The translations under genes and the position numbers were made by a program. From contig JALJCO010009077.1 of assembly GCA_023101725.1 (NCBI GenBank), positions 372,001 through 436,000 on the forward strand: a stretch of 64,000 nt of DNA, written 5' to 3'. The notes under the pieces are model-generated. The model saw only the letters and a list, made by a program, of their open reading frames with translations, searched no databases and was not told the DNA's origin. The first letter of the stretch is position 1; every line of letters starts with the position of its first letter. Below are positions 55,215 through 64,000 of this stretch, piece by piece. This stretch comes from Atherinomorus stipes. Its lineage: Eukaryota > Chordata > Actinopteri > Atheriniformes > Atherinidae.

Positions 55215-56880
55215 ATGAGCCCACAGCTTTCCTGTCCCCCCTCCACTCTGTCACCCTGCACCTCAGTCATGGACCTAAACACAGCCTCCTCTCCCCCCAC
55301 ATCAGGACATCCTGAGACCTCTTTTGCTTCCACCTCCAGCCTGACTGTCTCCTGTGACCAGGTCAAGAAACAACTAGAGAAACTGAACCAGAACAAGGCT
55401 GCAGGTCCAGATGGTGTCAGTCCCAGAGTTCTCAAGACCTGCTCAGAACAACTATGTCCGGTTCTCCAGCACCTTTTTAACAACAGCCTGAGACAGAACA
55501 GAGTTCATGTGCTGTGGAAAACATCCTGTCATGTTCCAGTCCCTAAAAAACCACAACCAGCTGACTACAGACCAGTTGCTCTGACATCTCACATCCTGAA
55601 AGTCCTGGAGAGACTCTTACTGGCTCACCTCAACATCCAAGTGAATACCTTTCAGGACCCATTACAGTTCGCATATCGTAATGGGCTTGGGGTTGAAGAC
55701 GCCATCATCTTCCTGCTTCAGAGAGCCCACTCTCATCTGGACCAGTCAGGCAGCACTTTGAGGGTCATGTTCTTTGATTTTTCAAGTGCCTTTAATACTA
55801 TTGTGGCAGGACGAATGAGGGCCCGTGAGAGTCATGCGCGCTAACCAGTCAGCCAAAGGGACATGGCCAAGTAGCCAGGGAGCATGATCACTCAGAGGCA
55901 TAGTGACAGGACTGTCAACTGCCACATCTCTCCCCCTCTTTTCACAAGCACGTCCTCATGCTCCACCTAGGCTGCCACCCATCCAGAATCCATGGACCCA
56001 CCCCTAGTGCTACATGGAACCCTACTTGTAGCACCAGATTGTGGCAGGACGGAGGAGGGCCCGGGCGGGATTCGATCCCCAGACTCCTGGGTGAGAGTCA
56101 TGCGCGCTAACCAGTCAGTCAAAGGGACATCCCCTTGGCCAGGTAGCCAGGGAACATGAACACTCGGAGGCATAGTGACAGGACCATCAACTGCCACACT
56201 ATTCAGCCTGCTTTGCTATGTGAGAAGCTCCATAACTTCCAGGTGGATCCTCCACAACCACCTGGATTTACGACTACCTAACAAACAGACCACAGTTTGT
56301 GAGACTGAAAGGTTGTGTGTCTGAGATGATGATCAGCACCACTGGAGCACCACAAGGAACTGTACTCTCACCATTCCTCTTCACACTGTACACCTCAGAC
56401 TTCCAGTACAACTCTGAGTCCTGTCATCTGCAGAAATACTCTGATGACTCTGCAGTTGTGGGGTGTATCAGTGATGGACAAGAAGCCGAGTACAGGGAAC
56501 TGGTCAATCAGTTTGTGAAATGGTGCGGTAACAATCAGCTCATCTTAAATACCAGCAAGACTAAAGAGATGATTGTTGACTTCAGGAGGAGCAAGAATAA
56601 GCAGCATAGTCCTGTCTACATCCTGGAAGAGGAGGTGGAGGTGGTGGAGAATTACAAATACCTTGGAGTTCAGCTGGACAACAGACTCGACTGGAAATGC
56701 AACACTGACTACATCTACAAGAAAGGTCAGAGCAGACTCTACTTCTTAAGGAAGCTGAGATCATTCAACGTCTACACCAAAATGTTGCAGATCTTCTACA
56801 AGTCTGTTGTGGAAAATGCAATCAGCTTTGCAGCATCTGCTGGGACAGCAGAATCAGAACCAGAGACTCAAAGAAACTAA
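55215..56880 (+). pseudogene. LINE reverse transcriptase pseudogene in two segments
   Basis: Segment 1 (55215-55800) has LNQNKAAGPDGVSPRVLKTC, VPVPKKPQPADYRPVALTSH, QFAYRNGLGVEDAIIFLLQR and MFFDFSSAFNTI. Segment 2 (about 56203-56880) has GAPQGTVLSPFLFTLYTSDF, the catalytic YSDD (near 56440) and YKYLGVQLDNRLDWKCNT. The catalytic Asp of FDFSSAFN and the YSDD pair are kept. The break lies right after FNTI, where the LTR element inserted. Confidence 0.82.
55802..56198 (-). mobile_element. Miniature LTR retroelement (TRIM-like) with tRNA-like LTR
   Basis: Terminal direct repeats of 125 bp (55802-55926) and 159 bp (56040-56198), both TGTGGCAG...CTGCCACA, flank only 113 bp. CTAT is duplicated at 55798-55801 and 56199-56202. 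On the minus strand the polypurine tract AAAAGAGGGGGAGAGA abuts the downstream LTR, and TGGTGCTACAAGTAGG, a primer-binding-site-like TGG..., begins 3 bases inside the upstream LTR. The longer LTR contains a B-box-like GGGATCGAATCCC and an A-box-like TGACTGACTGG. No coding sequence. Confidence 0.72.
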
Positions 56881-57332
56881 ACAAGCTGATCAAGAAAGCT
56901 GGTTCTGTGCTGGGAATAAATCTGGAGCCGCTGGAGATGATCGTTCAAAAAAGAATGCTGCACAAACTGATGAAGATGATGGAGGATTCTTCCCACCCTC
57001 TCCACAACACTGTGAAAAATCAACAGAGTGTGTTCAGTGGGAGGCTGCGTCAGGTTCGCTGTAGGACGGAGAGATACAGAAATTCATTCCTGCCAGCAGC
57101 CATCACCCTAAAGAACAAGACTGACTCACTTATTGTTGTTATGTTATTATTTAATATCAATGTTATGTTGTTAAAAACAAAACAAAAAAAAAAAAAGAAA
57201 GAAAAAATTAAAAAGAGTGAGCTTTTTACAATGTTGAATTTCCCTTCTGGAATAAATAAAGTATTTTTCATTCATTCATTTCATTTCATTGAACTAATTT
57301 GGTTCCAAGTTGTTCTGGGAACTGATGCCTCT

Positions 57333-57407
57333 GTTTTGTTTTGTTTTGTTTTGTTTTGTTTTGTTTTGTTTTGTTTTGTTTTGTTTTGTTTTGTTTTGTT
57401 TTGTTTT
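57333..57407. repeat. (TTTTG)n microsatellite
   Basis: About 15 TTTTG pentamers just downstream of the Rex1-like LINE, followed by a TTTTC run. Confidence 0.95.
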
Positions 57408-57984
57408 GCTTTTCTTTTCTTTTCTTTTTTTGTTTGTTGTTTTTTTTCACTGATTTTGTCTGATTTGAAATAGGGTAAGCAGCTGCTTTTTTATAAGTTA
57501 AAATCGGTTGAAATCAATCCTACATCACCAGTAGTTATTTGGTAGTAGATCATATATTAACTCTTGGTTTCCTTTTTGTAATTTTGAATCAAATACAGAT
57601 AAGATGTTGACTTCAAGATTTTTTATTAACAACATTGCAAATTGCAAAAGCAAAACTTTGTATTCAATATTTGTATGCTTGGATAATCTTAATTAGTGCA
57701 CTGTAACACTTATCTCTATGCATTTTCTGTAGTTCATGACACTTGGGAAAAGTTACAACTATAAATGAATTATGTGTCCCTGTAAATCTCGTAGGAGATT
57801 TTGGTATGTGAACTATTAACAGTGTTGGGCGCATTTAAAAACACAAAAATTCAAGTGATAGCAAGCATATTAAGTAATTGCTATATTGTGTCGGTTATGG
57901 TTTTGTTTTGGGGTTGTTAGGTATGATAACAGATAAATTCCAAGTTACCCTAAAAGCACCATCGTCCAATTTAAAATACCGAAA
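57408..57984. other. Intergenic DNA upstream of ccdc66, no recognised feature
   Basis: AT-rich spacer between the LINE and the ccdc66 promoter region. Nothing recognised. Confidence 0.4.
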
Positions 57985-58229
57985 TGAAGATCTTTGATTG
58001 GTCATTGATTTTACATACAGGAACAAATTAGCCAATCAGTGATGACGTTGTTGGTCGTTGCCAGCAACAAACCTACACAGTTTACCAATCAGGAACTAGC
58101 GTGTGTCTGGAAGTGTAGCCAGTCAAAGCATTGTGTAGACGCTAATAATGGTAAACTAAACCGTTTATTTGTGATTTTATAACTTAACATACACACACGG
58201 TGCTGTCCTTGTGTGTCTTTTCTGTCGAC
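57985..58229 (+). promoter_or_regulatory. Candidate ccdc66 promoter
   Basis: Immediately upstream of the ccdc66 start codon. It holds three CCAAT boxes (ATTGG 57997-58001; CCAAT 58032-58036 and 58085-58089), a CRE-like TGACGT (58043-58048) and an RFX-like inverted repeat GTTGCCAGCAAC (58057-58068). No TATA box is evident. The transcription start is inferred to lie between about 58090 and 58229. Confidence 0.5.
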
Positions 58230-58240
58230 ATGAATCTCGG
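58230..58240 (+). CDS. ccdc66: ccdc66 exon 1: start codon and three codons
   Basis: CGACATGAATCTCGG|GTGAGT: ATG at 58230 with A at -3, coding for MNL plus two bases of Gly. A short first coding exon like this matches the human protein start MNLGDG, whose next residues come from the following exon. Confidence 0.85.
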
Positions 58241-60721
58241 GTGAGTATCTTGTTGAGCAGTTACAGTACCTAGCTAGGCTAAGCACCGTGAGCAACATGT
58301 CGCAGTGAAACGGATCAGAATTATTGTTTTATCTTACGATAAAACACAAAACCTAAGTATTCGTACAGATAATACAGACGCCAAAATGCAGTTGAAGGAG
58401 TCCACGTTGTTTTAATTAATCTTCGGCCAACAAGAGATGCGGAAAATATTAATCCTACTGTAACTCATGAAAAAGAAACATTAATGCTAGAGTAAAATGA
58501 ACTTAAAAAAGGCTTGCTTTAAAAGAAATCGTGTCAGAGTTTAAGCAATGAAAAGCTAGATCTGAATGAAAAAACAACAGCTGCAGATGAGCTGCAGGCG
58601 TAATCATTTTCCCTTCCTCTATATAATTCATTAAAATATTTTTGTCACACAATGAACTGAATATGAATGGAAATACCATTTCATGTGGTTATTTGGCATT
58701 ATTACCTTACTGTAAGCTGCCATCTGAACGCAACTGACTGCATGATTATAATAGTGCAGTCTAATAAAACGGGTCTGCATCAAATCCTTCTCACTGAGGG
58801 ATACATTTTAATCCGCCAAGGAGCCAATTTAACAAGGAGGTGATTATGAAGGGTGCTACCCCCCCCCCCCCCCCCCCCCCCTTTTTTTTTTTTTTTTAAT
58901 CTAGTGATTAATTTTAGTCTGCCCATGGTGGTAATGAAGACAGCATTTTAGGATAGAATATCACTACAAAAAATAATGAAATAAACTGTACTATTGAAAA
59001 ATAAGTTGTAATGTAGATGTTGGCAAAAGAAAAATATCTGTAAATTGCCTAAATCATTTGGTGTACATGTAAATCAAACATGTTATAGAGTAGCATTTAG
59101 AGGGATCTCACCTTTATTGTCCATTTAGAAAATTACATGAATGGTGAAAGGCTGGACTTTGCTGTATGAAATATATTAGTGTGAATTCCTGACCCTCTTC
59201 TTACAGCCGAAATTATTATCTGAGCAAGGATGCATTTACATTTTCATCTCCATTCTTTAACTTTTGCCATATTGAATCATAGCATTTGAAGCCTCATGGT
59301 GACCTCCATTTGTTCGTTCTGTTTTTTGTTGTTTTGTTTGTTTGTTTGTTTTGCCATGTTTTCCACATGTGCTTAGCTCAGATCTGATCATGTGTCCTCA
59401 ACCCACTTACTTCAACTCACAGCTCTGGTTTAACTTTCTTTTAATTCTGCTGTCTGAAATACATCCCTGATCTTTGTACCTAAATTACTCTGAATGTAAC
59501 TATTGATAAATGATTGTCCCTCCCCTTAGTGGGACAGTTATACTGGTGGAAGAGCCACTGTTCTATTAACTAAAGAACAGTCTTTAATTGAGTACAACCG
59601 TTTGCCCCCTGTTTCTGAACAGAGATGGCCTGCTGTTCGAACTTGAAAATGGAAAGCCTAGGTTGATTTTACTCAGTCATGGTAAGATTTTCAGCCTTTA
59701 TAACCTTTTTTTAATGTGCTTTTTATTTATCCTTCTTTTCAAGTCATGACTTTTAATACAACACCAAAAAATGAGTTTTACATTAAATAATCAGATTTTG
59801 TCTTTGAATGAGGTGAGAGTAGAATTAGACTTGATTTGTTAAAGGTAAATAAATGGTTATCTTGGTTGTCGTACACTCTTTCCTGTTACAAGACAAATAT
59901 TTCCATAGACCCCCCAAAAACTTTTGCTTATGCATGATTCTTGTTTTTTTTAAATAGTGATGTATTTTATTCAGCTAATTTTATATTTATATCTATCTAA
60001 TGCCTATGCTTATCGTTAAAAAGTGTGTTTACTTAAGCCACAGTGAAATAACAAGAACACATTTAAGCAGCATTAAAGACTGACTTGCATCAAAATTTTA
60101 GCCTTGCATTATTTATTATTTTAGACCTGCAGAGGCATTACTGGAAAGTCCTGTTTGCTTCTGTGGTGTCTTTATTTTGTTGTTTACTGGCCTGTTTTTC
60201 TCCCAATGCAGGTGTTGAGAAATATCCAGCAAAGGTAGAAATAATTTTTAGCTTGATGATTACGTTTCTGTTCATGAAGTGTGTTGCTTGCCACATATTG
60301 CTGTTTAAAGCACTTTTTGTTTTTAATAATTCAATAGTGCAAACAAGTGAATGTATCCAGTTTTTTTGTCATCAGTTTAAGTTCTATGTGCTGTGATGTA
60401 TTCCCAGCAGCTGCCCATCAGGCCCAGAGTAGCTAACATCCTGAGCTCCAGGCAGCCGTCCTGTGTGGAAGAGGTTCATGGAGAGGAGCGAACAGCCCGG
60501 CAGCTGGCAGGGAGGCAGAGGGAGGTCAGGTGTAAAGCAAGGGGAGCAGCCTCCTCCTCCACCTCCACCCCCACCACCACTGAAGGGAAGAGCGCCACTT
60601 TGACATTATCCAAGACATATAACCATCACAAAGATAGCACCGTTAAAGTGGAAGCCAAGGTAAGGGTTGGATTATGCTTCAACAATTCGCACATTTTATA
60701 TATACAATATATATGTATATA

Positions 60722-60758
<37 letters not shown>

Positions 60759-63095
60759 CCATGCAAGGTAGAGAAGGCCATGTAAAAAACCTAGACATGT
60801 GATTGAAAGAGATATCAATCAGGGTGTTATTTGTCCAGTGTTTTCTCTGAAAGTGCCTTCACGTACAACACCCGTCATGCCAACGAGGCTCTGGCTCGAC
60901 AAAAAGTTTCTCCCATGAGATATTAAATGCATTACCTATTTCTGTTTATAATTTTTTTTTTATGTGTGTGTGCAAGGTAAAATCAAACAAACATGCAGTC
61001 AGCAACAACACTGGACCCCTGAGAGCCAACAGGAAAGCAGAGCAGCCTCAAAACATCGGGATTCAGGGTGGTGGAAAGTTGGGATTGAAGAACACGCTTC
61101 CCATTGCAGATGCAGGACTGAAGGATGTCGTGTGTCTCACCAGTGAGCAGCTGCAACAGTTACTCAACACTGCTCAGACCCCCAGCAATGGTCAGCATGC
61201 ACCACAGAAGCAGGAGGCAAAAGATAGCGGAAGTAACTTAACCAGTTACTTAAACTAATGAGGCCTGCACCACTTGCAAGCTGTATCTGTCTGTCTGTTT
61301 GGAAATTAGACTTATCCAAAATTTGTTTCCTCTGTAAAAGAAAAAGAAGAAGAGGAAATAAAGCAGGAAGGTGGTGGAAGAGAGGAAGCAATAAAGAAGG
61401 GAGGGGAAGGAACAGATACAACCAGAAGCTCGCAAGAAAAAGACAAAGGGTAAGGTTATAATCTATAAAATGTGCAGAACAGATTTCCTCTAGAAGACTC
61501 ACATCAAGATGGTTATGAAATGTTGTGAGGTGATTCGGTATGGATTATAAATCAGATAAAGTGTTTGTATTTATGCCACTGCTTCACTGTTCTGTCTTGT
61601 GACGTCAAGTCAAGTCAAGTCAAATTTATTTATAAAGCACATTTAAAAACAACCTCAGTTGACCAAAGTGCTGAACATAGAAATGATCAAATCAAAATCA
61701 ACAATAAATTAAGAGCACAGAATAGATAAGACAGCACATGACTGGAATACACATAAAACCACAGAAGAAGATAAACCCATAAAATAACATAAAACACATA
61801 AAAGCCAAAAAGAGATGCTCAGGCTGGGGGAAGGCCAATGAGAATAGATGTGCTTTTAGTAAGGATTTAAAATGAACAATACTCTGGGCACTTCTAATAT
61901 TAAATGGCAGACTGTTCCAAAGAACTGGTGCAGCAACAGAAAAAGCTCTGTCACCTCTGCCTTTTAGTCTGGTTCTAGGAACCGTCAGGAGCAACTGGTT
62001 TGTCGACCTGGGCGATCTGACAGGTGTGTGGGGCTTCAAAATATCAGAAAGATAGGTGGTGCCGTGCCGTTCAGACTTTTAAATACAATCAAAAGAATCT
62101 TAAATTGAATCCTAAATTTAACAGGTAGCCAGTGCAGAGAAGCCAGCACCGGAGTAATGTGCTCACGTCATTTACTTCCTGTCAGAAGGCGAGCTGCTGA
62201 GTTCTGGACAATCTGTAAACGACGGAGTAATGACTGTTCGATCCCAAAATAAAGGGAGTTACAATAATCAAGGCGGCAAGTGATAAAAGCATGAATAGCC
62301 CTCTCAGGTCCTTATAGGGTAGATATGACTTCACTTTACCAGAGCCGTAAATGGAAGAAATAGATTTGAAAGAACTAATTTGTTTGTAAATCTTAAACCA
62401 GCATCAAAAGTCACACCAAGTTCCTCACATACTGTTTAAGTACTGGGATAACGGGCCAATCACACTGACATGGCCATCTAACATAGATGACCAAAAAAAT
62501 AATTTCTGTTTTTCCTTGTTCAAAAGAAGGAAGTTTTGCCCCAACCATGAATTCACTTCCACTAGACAGTTCAAAGTGTGTCAATGGATCCAGTAGATGA
62601 TGACTGTAAGGTAAATAGATTTGCAAGTCATCTGCAAAACGATGAAAGGAAATACCATACTTCCTAAAAATAGAACCCAGTGGAAGCAAATACAAGGAAA
62701 AAAGAATAGGCCCCAGAATGGACCCTGAGGGACCCCACAGCTGAGTGGAGCTGCAGCAGATGAAAACTGGCCTAGGCAGACAGAAAAACTCCTGTCTGCT
62801 AAATAAGACCGGACCAGTCAGGGCTACACCTCTGATGCCAACACAAGAGTCAAGACGAGACGTATTTGCATTGAAAGAAAAGCTACCAAAACATGGAGAA
62901 TGATTCTGGTGATTCACTGGCTGACGCATAGAGCTCCAGAAAAGTCACCAGCATTACATCTGCTCATTTTAAATAGCCAGGCATTTTTGCTGTTTTCCAG
63001 GTTGTCTGCATGTCTGTTCAGCTGGCTGGAGGACAGAAAGTCAGACAGCAAAGCAGCCATCGACGCCAGGAAGGTTCAGTGGAGGAGAGAGCTTG
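58230..63095 (+). CDS. ccdc66: Coiled-coil domain-containing protein 66 (3'-partial, 7 exons)
   Basis: CCDC66 is a microtubule-associated centrosome, centriolar satellite and cilium protein; loss causes retinal degeneration in dogs and mice. Exons: 58230-58240, 59623-59681, 60212-60234, 60408-60659, 60977-61232, 61341-61449, 63001-63095 (805 nt, 268 residues visible), all in phase. The N-terminus MNLGDGLLFELENGKPRLIL aligns with human MNLGDGLKLETELLDGKTKLIL. VVCLTSEQLQQLL matches the human VCLTQDQLQQIL block. AAIDARKVQWRRELG matches SSLEAKKAQWRKELD. The remaining exons, including the main coiled coil, lie beyond 64000. The assignment is by remembered homology. Confidence 0.88.
58241..59622. 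other. ccdc66 intron 1
   Basis: Holds the C/T homopolymer pair at 58861-58899 and (TTTG)n near 59335-59352. No other feature recognised. Confidence 0.45.
58861..58899. repeat. (C)n(T)n homopyrimidine tract
   Basis: About 21 C directly followed by about 17 T. It is the reverse-complement arrangement of the A/G tract at 20161-20192. Exact counts are likely to vary with sequencing error. Confidence 0.85.
59623..59681 (+). CDS. ccdc66: ccdc66 exon 2
   Basis: Acceptor TTTCTGAACAG, donor CATG|GTAAGA. It encodes DGLLFELENGKPRLILLSH, completing the conserved CCDC66 N-terminus. Confidence 0.88.
60212..60234 (+). CDS. ccdc66: ccdc66 exon 3: 23-nt microexon
   Basis: Acceptor CTCCCAATGCAG, donor GCAAAG|GTAGAA. 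Encodes only GVEKYPAK (the Gly is split). Its phase (2 in, 0 out) is exactly what the flanking exons require; skipping it would shift the frame. Confidence 0.7.
60408..60659 (+). CDS. ccdc66: ccdc66 exon 4
   Basis: The acceptor is TATTCCCAG, or the NAGNAG partner three bases on (60411), which would drop one Gln. Donor GCCAAG|GTAAGG. It encodes QLPIRPRVANILSSRQPSCV and a Ser/Thr-rich tract. The sequence is poorly conserved but phase-compatible. Confidence 0.75.
60727..60758. repeat. (GA)n microsatellite
   Basis: About 15 GA units in ccdc66 intron 4, preceded by a short TATA-rich stretch. Confidence 0.9.
60977..61232 (+). CDS. ccdc66: ccdc66 exon 5
   Basis: Acceptor GTGTGTGCAAG, donor GCGGAA|GTAACT. 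It encodes LKDVVCLTSEQLQQLLNTAQ, the conserved LTxxQLQQxL motif of CCDC66, then a Gln-rich stretch. Confidence 0.82.
61341..61449 (+). CDS. ccdc66: ccdc66 exon 6: acidic/lysine-rich
   Basis: Acceptor CTCTGTAAAAG, donor AAAGG|GTAAGG. Only the frame reading KKEEEEIKQEGGGREEA is open when spliced to exon 5, and it matches the charged composition expected in CCDC66. The other two frames do not fit the exon 5 phase. Confidence 0.7.
61603..62935 (-). mobile_element. 5'-truncated L2-like LINE in ccdc66 intron 6
   Basis: Minus-strand peptides GSILGPILFSLYLLPLGSIF, YGISFHRFADDLQIYLPYS (FADD catalytic motif), LLTVPRTRLKGRGDRAFSVA and APVLWNSLPFNIRSAQS are the reverse transcriptase and C-terminus of an L2-like LINE. 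The plus-strand TCAAGTCAAGTCAAATTTAT at its 3' end is a familiar LINE tail with a short TCAAG repeat. Frameshifts and stops show it is dead. Confidence 0.78.
63001..63095 (+). CDS. ccdc66: ccdc66 exon 7: ARKVQWRREL block
   Basis: Acceptor TGCTGTTTTCCAG, donor GCTTG|GTACAT. It encodes LSACLFSWLEDRKSDSKAA and IDARKVQWRREL, homologous to the start of the conserved CCDC66 coiled-coil domain. It lies 1.55 kb after exon 6 because of a LINE insertion. Confidence 0.85.
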
Positions 63096-63505
63096 GTACA
63101 TCCCTCCAAACACACACACCATCTTTTTAGAGTTTCAGCTCTTTGTCTTGTGTGTGAACTTCTTTTTTTTTTTTGCCAACCACTGATTCAGCAATGGGCA
63201 GCAACTGTATTTATAATTATGGAAGTTTTCTCAGCTTAAGAATCACAGATCTAACTGATGGACCCCAAAGCACATTTATAAGAGAAGTTAGATTTGATGA
63301 TGTTTCTACACCTTGATGTGGGCCACAGCGAACACCAACACCTGCCCAGCTGCTAGTTTGTCCAATCATCCATTCTTGTGGCATACAATCAATAACATCC
63401 TGCTGATAAATGGCCGGAGCTGATTTAAGTGTTTCTTCAGCTGCTGATCTCACCTAAGATGGTCTTTTCCCCCACCCCAACCTAAACAGTCTTAAGAGGT
63501 TACTG
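63096..63505. other. ccdc66 intron 7, start
   Basis: Minus-strand frame 63453-63217 reads AEETLKSAPAIYQQDVIDCM..., which looks like decayed repeat-derived coding sequence, but I cannot name the family. No further ccdc66 exon found. Confidence 0.3.
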
Positions 63506-63509
63506 GGGA

Positions 63510-63880
63510 CCTTTAAAGATGAATAAAATATCCAGTGAGCTGCAGACAGAAATACCCCGTTTATGAGAGAAGCGTTTAGGAAAATTGGACGCAGTAACAG
63601 AGAACCGCATTGGTTTCCATCCGACCGCAGAAATCTGAGGCCTCACTTAACACAGGCTCAGCAAAACTGGAACATTGACGATGTGGAAAAAAAAAACTTA
63701 CATGGTCTTCTGAATTTACTCTGCAAAAGCTGCAGATGGTAAAGTCACAAGTTTGCCTGAACAGCCCGAGTCCATGGAGCCGACCTGTCTAGTGTCAACA
63801 GTCCAGGCTGCTGCCACTGATGTAATGTCTGCTGAAAGTTTTCTTGGCACGCTTTAGACTTTTCATATCACTCAGTCCTT
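63510..63880 (+). mobile_element. Decayed Tc1-like fragment
   Basis: AAATATCCAGTGAGCTGCAG, AAAACTGGAACATTGACGAT, TGCAGATGGTAAAGTCACA and TTTTCTTGGCAC follow the same order as the Tc1-like copy at 10.2-11.9 kb, with heavy divergence. No open frame survives. Confidence 0.6.
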
Positions 63881-64000
63881 GTCTGAGGACTTAAGCTGAC
63901 CATGTGCATCCCTTTACTGGCAGAGTGAACTACTTTTCTATTCTAAAGGGCACATATAAAGGGGTGGGACTGGTCAGTTTTCATACGTTTTTAATCTCTT

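Larger units (their letters stand above)
54838..57290 (+). mobile_element. Rex1/CR1-type LINE, 5'-truncated, interrupted
   Basis: From the end of the endonuclease region (FPNNKPWITSDLKKLLN near 54875) through reverse transcriptase to the C-terminus (RCRTERYRNSFLPAAITLKN). The 3' end is TTTCCCTTCTGGAATAAATAAAG, followed by short ATTC repeats. Several frameshifts (near 54960, 55220, 56880) make it inactive. It is split inside reverse transcriptase by a 397-bp miniature LTR element. It lies between the presumed ip6k1 and ccdc66 promoters. Confidence 0.82.

Noticed and set aside
56060..56125. A functional tRNA gene on the minus strand
   Set aside because: A-box- and B-box-like motifs are correctly spaced, but no complementary acceptor stem is visible and the anticodon stem would leave an 8-nt loop; it is part of an LTR.
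61250..61502. Minus-strand open frames over ccdc66 exon 6
   Set aside because: Shadow frames of a purine-rich exon and its flanks; low-complexity Phe/Leu sequence.

Overview
The window is nuclear DNA of a ray-finned (teleost, probably percomorph) fish. It has vertebrate genes split by GT-AG introns, an AT-rich background, many microsatellites, and a dense load of teleost-type transposable elements (Tc1/mariner, hAT, PIF/Harbinger-like, TTAA-flanked MITEs, Rex1-like, L1-like and L2-like LINEs). Nothing bacterial, viral or CRISPR-like is present. No database could be searched; family names rest on reading the translated exons.

Three protein-coding genes are supported. (1) asb14, plus strand, 2161-9475: ten exons of an ankyrin-repeat/SOCS-box protein. 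The 5' end is missing, so the first coding exon(s) probably lie upstream of the window. The phases of all ten exons are consistent, and the last exon carries the SOCS box. (2) ip6k1, minus strand, coding 34324-15965: seven coding exons that join in phase to 529 codons of an inositol hexakisphosphate kinase. It has the PxxxDxKxG, SSLL and IDF motifs. Two candidate 5' noncoding exons lie at 35246-35000 and near 52657, so the whole gene may span about 37 kb. (3) ccdc66, plus strand, from 58230: seven exons of the centrosome/cilium protein CCDC66, running off the right edge. asb14 and ip6k1 converge tail to tail; ip6k1 and ccdc66 diverge head to head, with a Rex1-like LINE between their presumed promoters.

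Region by region: 1-1650 is an extremely C-rich, strand-asymmetric tract with no recognised gene. 1.65-9.8 kb is asb14, with LINE and MITE insertions in its introns. 9.8-15.9 kb is intergenic and holds a decayed Tc1-like copy disrupted by a TTAA-flanked foldback element. 15.9-34.3 kb is the ip6k1 coding part, with a TTAA MITE, a long-TIR element, a Tc1 element containing a nested L1 fragment, a large nested palindrome and another TTAA MITE in its introns. 35-52.6 kb is the presumed first intron, rich in hAT- and Harbinger-like MITEs. 53-57.4 kb is microsatellites and LINE sequence, including a 397-bp miniature LTR element with a tRNA-like promoter signature. 58-64 kb is ccdc66, with an L2-like LINE in intron 6 and a decayed Tc1-like copy at the edge.

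The most unusual items are the miniature LTR element at 55802-56198 (TG...CA ends, 4-bp target duplication, polypurine tract, Pol III-like boxes in one LTR), the nested transposon insertions whose empty sites can be read, the AUG-less open frame running through the presumed ip6k1 5' exon into the start codon, and the long proline-rich insert in the last ip6k1 exon.
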